Of a stretch of 7,534 nt of DNA, positions 1 through 4,999 are shown piece after piece; the stretch's first letter is position 1; the number at the start of each line of letters is the position of its first letter. This stretch comes from Planctomycetota bacterium (GTDB lineage Bacteria > Planctomycetota > Phycisphaerae > Sedimentisphaerales > Anaerobacaceae), in assembly GCA_017885385.1 (NCBI GenBank), contig JAFNGF010000113.1, positions 2,787 to 10,320 of the forward strand. Reading direction: 5' to 3'. Both the position numbers and the translations under genes were made by a program. The notes under the pieces were generated by a model. It ran no database searches. It had not been told where the DNA came from and saw only the letters and a program-made list of their open reading frames with translations.

Positions 1-201
1 CTTGGCGTTCCTCCCGTACGCATCGACATCATTACAAAAGCCAGTGGAGTCTCGTGGGAAAAGGCGGACGCAGGTAAAGTCCCCGGCTGTTACGGCCAGA
101 CGCCGGTATTTTTCATCAGTCGCGCAGATTTCATCGCCAATAAAAGGGCGACCGGGAGAAAAAAGGACGCCGCCGATATCGAAGCCCTCGGCGAGCCATA
201 G
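1..201 (+). CDS. Nucleotidyltransferase-like protein (AbiEii/DUF6036 type), C-terminal fragment
   Basis: This is the last 66 codons of a gene that begins before the window, read in frame 1 and ending with TAG at 199-201. The peptide contains GVPPVRIDIIT near its start, then GVSWEKA, and near the end FISRADFIANKRATGRKKDAADIEAL. The order 'VPPxRIDIIT ... xVISRxDLIxNKxATGRxKDxADxxAL' is the hallmark C-terminal half of small stand-alone nucleotidyltransferase-fold proteins (DUF6036/AbiEii-like). Many of these are encoded in toxin-antitoxin or accessory loci. The catalytic GS...DxD motif would lie upstream and is not visible, so activity cannot be judged. The gene converges with the minus-strand cassette, with 40 bases between the stop codons. 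The frame-2 reading of the same stretch is low-complexity and basic, as expected of a shadow. Family assignment is by motif recognition; the exact substrate is unknown. Confidence 0.72.
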   Translation, partial: LGVPPVRIDIITKASGVSWEKADAGKVPGCYGQTPVFFISRADFIANKRATGRKKDAADIEALGEP

Positions 202-241
202 CCCTTACGCCTAAATTATGCAATGGTGTCCCCGGAATTCT

Positions 242-691
242 CTACGGAGCAACGGGAATAATGTCAACGACCACGCTTAACGGCAAGGGTCCGTGTTCTC
301 GATGAACCAGAATCACTTCGTCGTCTTCTGGGTATTTTGGAAAGTCTGTATATCCACTGACGACATGCTCTTCGACACCACACGAACCAAGCCGAGAGCG
401 TTCTATTTTATAGACGACGCCACTGCACGTGGAGCCGCTTGTCGCGTAATGCTTCGCGCGGTCGAAGTGTGCTGTTGTCGAAACACCAGCAGTGAGATGA
501 ACCCCAGAATTGAGTTGGTGTCCAATAACAGCGTTTTCTTCCGAATCATCGAGTGTCCAACCCATATCCAAAAACAGGCCAGGTGTATCGAGATGCATGA
601 CTTGCGTGAAGACTGTGCTCCTAGGTCTTAACCCTTCGCCAGACTTGTGCATCAGCAAAGAGACACCGCGAAAAAGAAAATCTGAACACAT
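242..691 (-). CDS. Small ADP-ribosyltransferase-fold protein (predicted)
   Basis: This is a 149-residue protein, third in the minus-strand cassette. What is visible: F7-R8-G9 near the N-terminus followed by GLRPR; G69-V-S71-T-T73 followed by HFDRAKHYA (75-83); a VVYKIERS strand (92-99); and PEDDEVILV (121-129) followed by GPLPLSVVVDIIPV. Arg in the first strand, an STT with a helix carrying paired aromatic/basic residues, and an acidic ExxE/DxE turn (E122, D123, E125) match the R-S-E layout of ADP-ribosyltransferase-like folds. I infer NAD-dependent ADP-ribosylation or a related NAD/RNA-binding role; the target is unknown. It could also be a catalytically altered member of the superfamily. 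The ATG at 691 has an in-frame TGA two codons upstream, fixing the maximum length. The ribosome-binding site is weak (GAGTGAG). No signal peptide or membrane segment is seen. Confidence 0.62.
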   Translation of the reverse strand: MCSDFLFRGVSLLMHKSGEGLRPRSTVFTQVMHLDTPGLFLDMGWTLDDSEENAVIGHQLNSGVHLTAGVSTTAHFDRAKHYATSGSTCSGVVYKIERSRLGSCGVEEHVVSGYTDFPKYPEDDEVILVHREHGPLPLSVVVDIIPVAP

Positions 692-737
692 AAGGTCTCA
701 CTCTTTCTTGGCCGTCAAACCTATCTACAAAGGCGTA

Positions 738-775
738 GTGGGGCAAGCCCACCCTGCTAATTTCAGTGGGTTTGA
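738..775. repeat. Possible dispersed-repeat fragment with small inverted repeat
   Basis: This stretch lies in the 71-base gap between the ART-like gene and the membrane-protein gene and runs over the 3' end of the latter. It contains GTGGG and CCCAC arms around a short loop, and translates (+ strand) to VGQAHPANFSGF. I associate that pattern with widely dispersed bacterial intergenic repeats of the 'GTGGGC..GCCCAC' kind. It has no T-run, so it is not a convincing terminator. Repeat status rests on recall, not on a second copy in this window. Confidence 0.25.
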
Positions 776-1383
776 AAAATCTCCTCTACAAAAGAGTTTA
801 TAAATTGCATGCCAGTGCCGTTGCTATCATATTTTATTTCCATCCCATGAAGATCCTTAGCATAACCCCTCGCTATTGTGAATTCAGGTTGGGTTTCATC
901 AGGCATATTATTGGGCGCAAGTTGAATCATCATAGAATATAATTTCAATGTATTGTTCTTTGGCTCAACTTTAAATTGGAAACGAAGACGATCCCCCTTC
1001 TCAAGCACGAATGGACATATTCCATTATATCCAATAATGTTTCTCTTGAGCTGTCCCATGAACTCAACCAATTGCATTCCATTCTCATCGCCCTTATATT
1101 CCCATTTGGGATTTTCAAAATATGCATCGAAAGCATTTCCAATTGTTGTGTGTTCAAACCGATAGAAATGGCCCCTTTTCACGGAGGCAATCACGCTATC
1201 GGGATTTAACTGCCCTATCACTGGGACTATACCTTGTTCGAGACTATTAAACCATCCACGCACGAACTGCTCTGGGGTAGCGAGAGCAACGAAAACAAGC
1301 ACGAGACCCACGAGTAATCCTATATCCCTGAATAGCAAGCTACGGCGTCTTTTCGGCCGGATAATAGCTTCTTCGTCTTTCAT
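763..1383 (-). CDS. Single-pass membrane protein with conserved extracytoplasmic domain, function unknown
   Basis: This is a 206-residue protein, second in the minus-strand cassette. The start is set at the ATG at 1381-1383, which has a good GAGGAA ribosome-binding site six bases upstream; the open frame extends 27 codons further but with no such site. Residues 9-14 are strongly basic (R-P-K-R-R-R), followed by one hydrophobic segment at about 21-35. By the positive-inside rule the N-terminus is cytoplasmic and the rest is outside. From about residue 72 there is a domain with TIGNAFDAYFENPKWEY (80-96) and GMQLVEFMGQL (102-112). This resembles the small 'IGxAFxxxFxNPKWxY...VVEFxG' domain found at the C-terminus of many bacterial membrane-anchored or zinc-ribbon proteins of unknown function. 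The gene starts 37 bases after the Nmad3-like gene ends and is visibly richer in A+T than the genes after 3155, which hints at a different origin. I do not recognise a precise function. Confidence 0.72.
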   Translation of the reverse strand: MKDEEAIIRPKRRRSLLFRDIGLLVGLVLVFVALATPEQFVRGWFNSLEQGIVPVIGQLNPDSVIASVKRGHFYRFEHTTIGNAFDAYFENPKWEYKGDENGMQLVEFMGQLKRNIIGYNGICPFVLEKGDRLRFQFKVEPKNNTLKLYSMMIQLAPNNMPDETQPEFTIARGYAKDLHGMEIKYDSNGTGMQFINSFVEEIFQTH

Positions 1384-1420
1384 ATCTATTTCCTCATATT
1401 GACAAGCACCCTTGTTACCG

Positions 1421-2215
1421 TTACCGGCATTTTGGGTCACAGTGGGCGTCCTCCAGCAGGTCAAAGTCCCTGTTTACGTTCCGGATTGCGTTTCTCACGA
1501 TCTCGGCTCTCCCACGCTGTTCAGCGTCGTTGAGGTCCCACATTTTCCGGCACGTACGCAGGCCGCACAACCAGCAGCGCCCATTCCCATGCGTGAAGGG
1601 CGTATGATCTGCGGCAGTGAACGCACCGCTGTAGATCAGACCGCCACACCTACATCCCCCAAGATCGACGGCATGCTCGAACAGACGTGAATGACTTGGG
1701 TTGATCTCGCCAACAAACACCCGATCGCCCGGATGCCAAAGGGGGTTCAAGGAATGCGCGTTTTTGAGCGCTCGGCAGCAGTTTGCCGCAGGGAGGTTGT
1801 TGATATCTTGTTTTCTTTCCACAATGTCTTCGACTCGTAAAGCACCTAACAGATACCAACCTCTTTCGCCTGTAAACCCACGCCCATGCCAATTATTCCC
1901 ATTATTCTGCCTATTATTTTGCCAAAGCAGTCCCCAGAAAAGAAGGATGTCGCCGCGGGTGACGTTTATCAATGCGCTCGCTCTCGGGTTCAAACAGTCG
2001 TCACCATAAGTCAAATTATCCCAGTCAGGGTCGCTGTGGGTCGGGAGTTTGTCCGGGTCGCGCACAAAGGGACGCATTTCAGGTGGATACGGCGTCCCCG
2101 CATGGTCCGGGATAGAGACATATACAAAAGAAAGGTTATCATTGAAGATAGGGCTGCGTGCCTTACTCTCATGACTGGCGTTGACCCCGACATTGATTAA
2201 ATAGATCGAACACAT
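1421..2215 (-). CDS. Nmad3-like nucleotide modification-associated protein (putative)
   Basis: This is a 264-residue protein, first gene of the minus-strand cassette. The ATG at 2213-2215 has a strong GGAGG six bases upstream, so it is preferred over the in-frame ATG at 2284. The N-terminus reads IYLINVGVNAS, then SPIFNDNLSFVYVSIP (21-36), HSDPDWDNLTYGDD (60-73), PRA (77-79), RGDILLFWGLL (87-97), GWYLLGALRVEDI (119-131), and later HPGDRVFVGEINPSHSRLFEHAV (161-183). This order (SPIF..F..IPI, LTYGD, GDLLFF.gL, yLiG...ve, SRLF..AV) fits the Nmad3 domain. That domain was defined by its association with DNA-base hypermodification gene clusters and phage/conflict contexts; its biochemical activity is not established. 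Unusual here is a cysteine-rich tail (C188, C190, C214, C217, C222, C259, C263) that could bind a metal. Family membership is by motif recall and should be confirmed by a profile search. Confidence 0.6.
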   Translation of the reverse strand: MCSIYLINVGVNASHESKARSPIFNDNLSFVYVSIPDHAGTPYPPEMRPFVRDPDKLPTHSDPDWDNLTYGDDCLNPRASALINVTRGDILLFWGLLWQNNRQNNGNNWHGRGFTGERGWYLLGALRVEDIVERKQDINNLPAANCCRALKNAHSLNPLWHPGDRVFVGEINPSHSRLFEHAVDLGGCRCGGLIYSGAFTAADHTPFTHGNGRCWLCGLRTCRKMWDLNDAEQRGRAEIVRNAIRNVNRDFDLLEDAHCDPKCR

Positions 2216-2285
2216 ATAGCGCCTCCCATATCTTCCAAGTCTGCCCGACTTCGTTGGGTCATCTGTGGCCCCTACCATTTCCACA

Positions 2286-2302
2286 ACCTTTGAATCAAAG
2301 GT
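2286..2302. promoter_or_regulatory. 17-nt palindrome upstream of the cassette, candidate operator
   Basis: ACCTTTGA-A-TCAAAGGT is a perfect inverted repeat with 8-base arms around a single central base. It lies about 70-90 bases upstream of the start codon of the Nmad3-like gene, where a promoter-proximal regulator site would be expected. The size and single-base centre fit a dimeric repressor operator better than a hairpin, because a one-base loop cannot form. No clear -35/-10 pair was found next to it, and no regulator gene lies in the window. Confidence 0.4.
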
Positions 2303-2520
2303 GCAAACCCCCGGGTATCTCCTCCGAATCTACTATCGGCCAAAATGTAAGGCGGCATAACCAAAAGGTCAAAGGACCGAAGCCAAAAAGGCAGAAAAGG
2401 GCAATCTTTGGATTGATTATCGGTTGGGGCTCGATTGTTTATCGGGCCGGAGCGAAAGCGGTGCGAAATATCACACCCTACGTGCTGCCGAGCGGCCGGC
2501 TATCCGGGATCCATCTTCAC
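2303..2520. other. Intergenic stretch with no recognised gene
   Basis: A plus-strand open frame crosses this region (2254-2532), but it has no ribosome-binding site, no recognisable domain and a basic, low-information composition (for example KGPKPKRQKRAIFG). I see no RNA gene, IS end or tandem repeat in it. Confidence 0.5.
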
Positions 2521-2553
2521 CCCGTGAGATAGGCGCAGCCGGTATCTCACGGG
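2521..2553. repeat. Strong hairpin, 11-bp perfect stem
   Basis: The arms CCCGTGAGATA (2521-2531) and TATCTCACGGG (2543-2553) are perfectly complementary. The 11-base interval can form a further GGC/GCC stem with a GCA loop and a two-base bulge. No T-run follows on either strand, so it is not a classical intrinsic terminator. It may be a REP-like/MITE-like repeat or a structured RNA element. It lies in a gene-free stretch together with other repeat-like segments. Confidence 0.6.
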
Positions 2554-2571
2554 ATAAATCCAAGATTTTCC

Positions 2572-2600
2572 TTGTGTCCGAAGGCCTTTCTGGGTATAAT
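2572..2600 (+). promoter_or_regulatory. Possible sigma70-type promoter
   Basis: TTGTGT (2572-2577) and a consensus TATAAT (2595-2600) are separated by 17 bases. The -35 box matches only at TTG. No gene starts shortly downstream; the first is the tRNA some 480 bases away. It could belong to an unrecognised transcript or be a chance match in A+T-rich DNA. Confidence 0.3.
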
Positions 2601-2697
2601 ATGTGCTTAAATAATGGAATAGAATCACAATATAGGGTATTTCATCGTTCATAGTTAACAGCAAATCGCAAATGCACGCTAATACATATTCCAGAAG

Positions 2698-2790
2698 GTA
2701 CTCAGAGACACGGATTTACACCGATTTAGACTGCTTCGGGGGCTTTATTCCTTTGATCCGTGTTCATCCGGCGGAATCCGCGGTTATTGA
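2698..2790. repeat. Dispersed intergenic repeat-like segment (ACACGGAT...ATCCGTGT)
   Basis: The segment contains an inverted pair ACACGGAT (2708-2715) and ATCCGTGT (2756-2763), followed by the short palindrome GCGGAATCCGC (2771-2781). The sense 'acacggatttacaccgattt ... gatccgtgttcatccg ... aatccgcgg' is a type I recognise as a widely scattered repeat in environmental bacterial genomes. It often yields spurious proteins containing 'IRVHPxESAV', as it does here (IRVHPAESAV). Copy number cannot be shown from this window. Confidence 0.5.
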
Positions 2791-2837
2791 CAAATGCAGG
2801 CTAATCAGAGGAGAAAGCGACGACCATTTTGAGTGTA

Positions 2838-2965
2838 TTATGCAAAACAAAGCCAATTTCCGAAGAGCCAAAATGAACGCAAGGGGTTTTTCACAAAGGG
2901 ATTATGAAAATAAAACGGGTTTCGCAGGCCAAGAAAACAAACCCAATCAAAGCCAATTTCAAGAT
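2838..2965. repeat. Planctomycete-type dispersed repeat segment ('QNKxNFRRAKMN')
   Basis: The plus strand translates to MQNKANFRRAKMNA, then a stretch containing DYENK and ENKPNQSQF. I recall this combination as a recurrent spurious ORF in intergenic DNA of Phycisphaerae-related genomes. A 13-base direct repeat, CAAAGCCAATTTC, occurs at 2848-2860 and 2948-2960, exactly 100 bases apart, near the two ends of the segment. It has no ribosome-binding site or functional domain. The repeat call rests on recognition; the two 13-mers are directly visible. Confidence 0.5.
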
Positions 2966-3038
2966 TCCGCACACGCACCAAAGAAGTGGCAGCAAAAGGA
3001 TCATTCGGGGCGCCTGCTCATTAACCGGATGAAGCCTC

Positions 3039-3067
3039 TTTCCAAACCAGGCAATGATCAGTATTAT
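3039..3067 (+). promoter_or_regulatory. Promoter for tRNA-Thr (and probably larE)
   Basis: TTTCCA (3039-3044, four of six matches to TTGACA) and TATTAT (3062-3067, five of six to TATAAT) are spaced 17 bases apart. Initiation would fall at about 3074, a few bases before the mature tRNA 5' end at 3081. Position and spacing are as expected for a housekeeping-sigma tRNA promoter. Confidence 0.5.
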
Positions 3068-3080
3068 AGCCGGCATATAG

Positions 3081-3152
3081 GCCGATGTAGCTCAACGGTA
3101 GAGCACGGCTTTCGTAAAGCCGGGGTTGAGGGTTCAAATCCCTCCATCGGCT
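3081..3152 (+). tRNA. tRNA-Thr (anticodon CGU, reads ACG)
   Basis: This is a complete 72-base cloverleaf. The acceptor arm GCCGATG pairs perfectly with CATCGGC (3145-3151), with discriminator U at 3152. The D stem is GCTC/GAGC around AACGGTA. The anticodon stem is CGGCT/AGCCG with loop TTCGTAA (3111-3117) and anticodon CGT at 3113-3115. The variable loop is five bases, and the T arm is GAGGG-TTCAAAT-CCCTC. CCA is not encoded, so it must be added after transcription. The next gene, larE, starts two bases after the discriminator, so the two are likely on one transcript and 3' processing would cut at or just before the larE start codon. Confidence 0.95.
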
Positions 3153-3154
3153 TT

Positions 3155-3988
3155 GTGAATCTGCAAGAAAAATACAATCCGCTCAAACAAATCCTCAAGA
3201 AACTGGGGCGAGTGGTTGTCGCATACTCCGGCGGCGTGGATAGCACATTTCTGCTGAAAGTAGCGGTCGATACGCTGGGGGCTGAAAATGTCCTTGCCTG
3301 CATAAGTGTCGGGCCTTCTGAACCCGCTAACCAACTGCGAAGAGCCGCTGAAGTGGCAAAGAGCATCGGCGCAGAACTTCAGATCGTAGAGGCGAACGAA
3401 TTTGCCGACCCGAATTTCACTGCCAATAAGGCCGACCGCTGCTTCCACTGCAAATCGCATCTGTGCAAGGTTCTGCTGGACATTGCCCGACAAAGAGGCT
3501 TTAAGCACGTTATCTTCGGCACCAACCTCGATGACCTCGATGATTTTCGTCCCGGCAACCGCGCGATGAAGATCTTCGGCATCCGCTCACCACTGGCTGA
3601 GGCCAGACTTACCAAGAGTGACATTCGCCAGTTGAGCAAGGAACTTGGCTTGCCCACTGCTGACCTCCCGGCTTCGCCCTGCCTGGCATCGAGAATCGCT
3701 TATGGCATCGAGGTAACCGAGCAACGGCTAAGGCAAATTGATGAAGCGGAGGACTTCTTGAGGCAATTAGGTTTCGTGGAGTTCCGCGTTCGGCATCACG
3801 ACACTATCGCTCGAATCGAAGTGCAGCCGGCGGATATCGATAGAATTGCCGCCGAGCCGCTTCGCTCGCAGGTCGTTGCCAAGATGAAATCGCTCGGCTT
3901 TAAGTTCGTAACCATTGACCTGCAAGGCTTCCGCTCCGGCTCGCTGAACGAGCCGCTCTCGGAAAAAGAAAAGCAAAAAAACCTTTAG
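3155..3988 (+). CDS. larE: LarE, ATP-dependent sacrificial sulfur transferase
   Basis: LarE adenylates the carboxylates of P2CMN and donates its own cysteine sulfur to make the dithio form. This is a step in the nickel-pincer nucleotide cofactor used by lactate racemase and related LarA enzymes; it acts in the cytoplasm. With the GTG at 3155 as residue 1 the protein is 277 residues, normal for the family. It begins (M)NLQEKYNPLKQILKKLG, the usual LarE N-terminus. The PP-loop SGGVDS is at 25-30, a CFHC pair at 96-99, GTNLDDLDDFRPG at 122-134, and PASPCLASR with the cysteine at 176, the same number as the sacrificial Cys176 of Lactobacillus plantarum LarE. The open frame extends upstream through the tRNA, which is clearly not coding. 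No Shine-Dalgarno precedes the GTG because the tRNA T arm is there. No larB, larC or larA is in the window. Confidence 0.93.
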   Translation: MNLQEKYNPLKQILKKLGRVVVAYSGGVDSTFLLKVAVDTLGAENVLACISVGPSEPANQLRRAAEVAKSIGAELQIVEANEFADPNFTANKADRCFHCKSHLCKVLLDIARQRGFKHVIFGTNLDDLDDFRPGNRAMKIFGIRSPLAEARLTKSDIRQLSKELGLPTADLPASPCLASRIAYGIEVTEQRLRQIDEAEDFLRQLGFVEFRVRHHDTIARIEVQPADIDRIAAEPLRSQVVAKMKSLGFKFVTIDLQGFRSGSLNEPLSEKEKQKNL

Positions 3989-4006
3989 GTCATTGAGAGA
4001 TTGCCT

Positions 4007-4990
4007 ATGCACAGCAGAAAATCTTTTGCAGCCGTGAACACTATTTCGGTCCTAAGCATCCTACTGGGCTTATGGACGATTCTCGGGCTATTTTCCTGCC
4101 AGACTACTGCGAGTACCGCCGCAGGCACGGCCACGCAAGATGCCTTGCAGTTGCGGATCATGACTTTCAATATTCTGCAGGCCAACGCACACAAAGATAA
4201 CGAAAACCGCTGGGAAAACCGGCGCGAGCTGGTCGTGAATATCCTGCGCGAAAATCAGCCTGATGTCGCAGGATTGCAGGAGGCCCTGCGTTTTCAGCTC
4301 GACCAGATTCGGCAAGGACTCGGCCAATACGGCGAGATAGGAGTAGGTCGTGATGACGGCAAAACGCAAGGTGAGTACTGCGCAATTCTATACCGCCTCG
4401 ACCGCTTCGATGTGGATGAATCGGGCACTTTCTGGCTCTGCGATACACCTGAGGCACCCGGCTCAATCACCTGGGGCAACGCCTGCACCCGAATCTGCAC
4501 CTGGGCAAGATTTATCGAGAAGAAATCACGCCTGGCTTTTTACGCCTTCAACCTTCACCTGGACCACGTTTCCCAGCCTTCCAGAGAAAAAAGTGCGGTG
4601 CTTTTGGCCAAGCGTATCGCCGGCAGAAAACAGCCTGATCCTTTCATCGTGACCGGCGATTTCAACACCGGTGAAGACAATCCTGTCATCCTGTATCTAA
4701 AGGGCAAAAAGGCCCTGGACAAAGACAACGCAGGCCCGGCTCTAAATCCGGTTCTTATGGTCGATGCGTTCCGCGTGCTGCATCCAGACGACAAAGAGGT
4801 CGGCACGTACAATGACTTGCAGGGAAAGCGCAGCGCCCCAAAGATTGATTACATATTTGCTTCGCCGGATTTGGAAGTCCTGCAAGCGGAAATACTTCGC
4901 ACGCAGTACGGAGGCCGTTGGCCCTCCGACCACTTCCCGGTTACGGCTACGCTCAGGCTGGGTACTGCCGGGCAGAAGCAGCAGAAGTGA
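4007..4990 (+). CDS. Endonuclease/exonuclease/phosphatase-family lipoprotein
   Basis: This is a 327-residue secreted hydrolase of the metal-dependent EEP (DNase I/neutral sphingomyelinase-like) fold. The ATG at 4007 is preferred, with GAGAGA about six bases upstream; a TTG at 4001 is a less likely start. A signal peptide (R4-K5, hydrophobic 12-29) ends in a lipobox-like LFSC with Cys31, suggesting a lipoprotein. Catalytic motifs in order: LRIMTFNIL (49-57, N55), DVAGLQE (86-92, metal-binding E92), NLHLDH (182-187, H184), VTGDFNT (215-221, D218 and N220), IDYIFAS, and SDH (307-309) near the C-terminus. The full set is intact, so an active phosphoesterase is expected; the substrate (nucleic acid, phospholipid or sugar phosphate) cannot be told. 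It begins 18 bases after larE ends, so the two are probably cotranscribed, though no functional link is known. Confidence 0.88.
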   Translation: MHSRKSFAAVNTISVLSILLGLWTILGLFSCQTTASTAAGTATQDALQLRIMTFNILQANAHKDNENRWENRRELVVNILRENQPDVAGLQEALRFQLDQIRQGLGQYGEIGVGRDDGKTQGEYCAILYRLDRFDVDESGTFWLCDTPEAPGSITWGNACTRICTWARFIEKKSRLAFYAFNLHLDHVSQPSREKSAVLLAKRIAGRKQPDPFIVTGDFNTGEDNPVILYLKGKKALDKDNAGPALNPVLMVDAFRVLHPDDKEVGTYNDLQGKRSAPKIDYIFASPDLEVLQAEILRTQYGGRWPSDHFPVTATLRLGTAGQKQQK

Positions 4991-4999
4991 TCCGGGCTT

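Noticed and set aside
2..214. Frame-2 plus-strand open frame of 70 residues
   Set aside because: Frame 1 over the same bases encodes a recognisable nucleotidyltransferase C-terminus; frame 2 is a basic, serine/proline-rich shadow.
2254..2654. Two overlapping plus-strand open frames (92 and 76 residues)
   Set aside because: No ribosome-binding site, no domain, and they run through the hairpin and repeat-like DNA.
2787..2792. Consensus TTGACA as a -35 box
   Set aside because: No -10 element lies 16-18 bases downstream; the match falls at the edge of a repeat-like segment.
2891..3076. Minus-strand hydrophobic open frame of 61 residues resembling a membrane protein
   Set aside because: It is antisense to the repeat-like segment and has no family similarity I recognise; the hydrophobicity follows from the A/C-rich plus strand.
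3081..3152. tRNA-Thr as the attachment site for a mobile island carrying the left cassette
   Set aside because: The tRNA 3' end faces larE, away from the cassette; no second copy of the tRNA 3' end and no integrase are in the window.
2672..3154. Long N-terminal extension of LarE
   Set aside because: The in-frame extension is translated repeat-like DNA and a complete tRNA gene; the LarE family N-terminus begins exactly at the GTG at 3155, which also places the key cysteine at 176.
4001..4006. TTG at 4001 as start of the EEP-family gene
   Set aside because: The ATG two codons later has better spacing to the purine-rich GAGAGA and gives a normal lipoprotein signal sequence.
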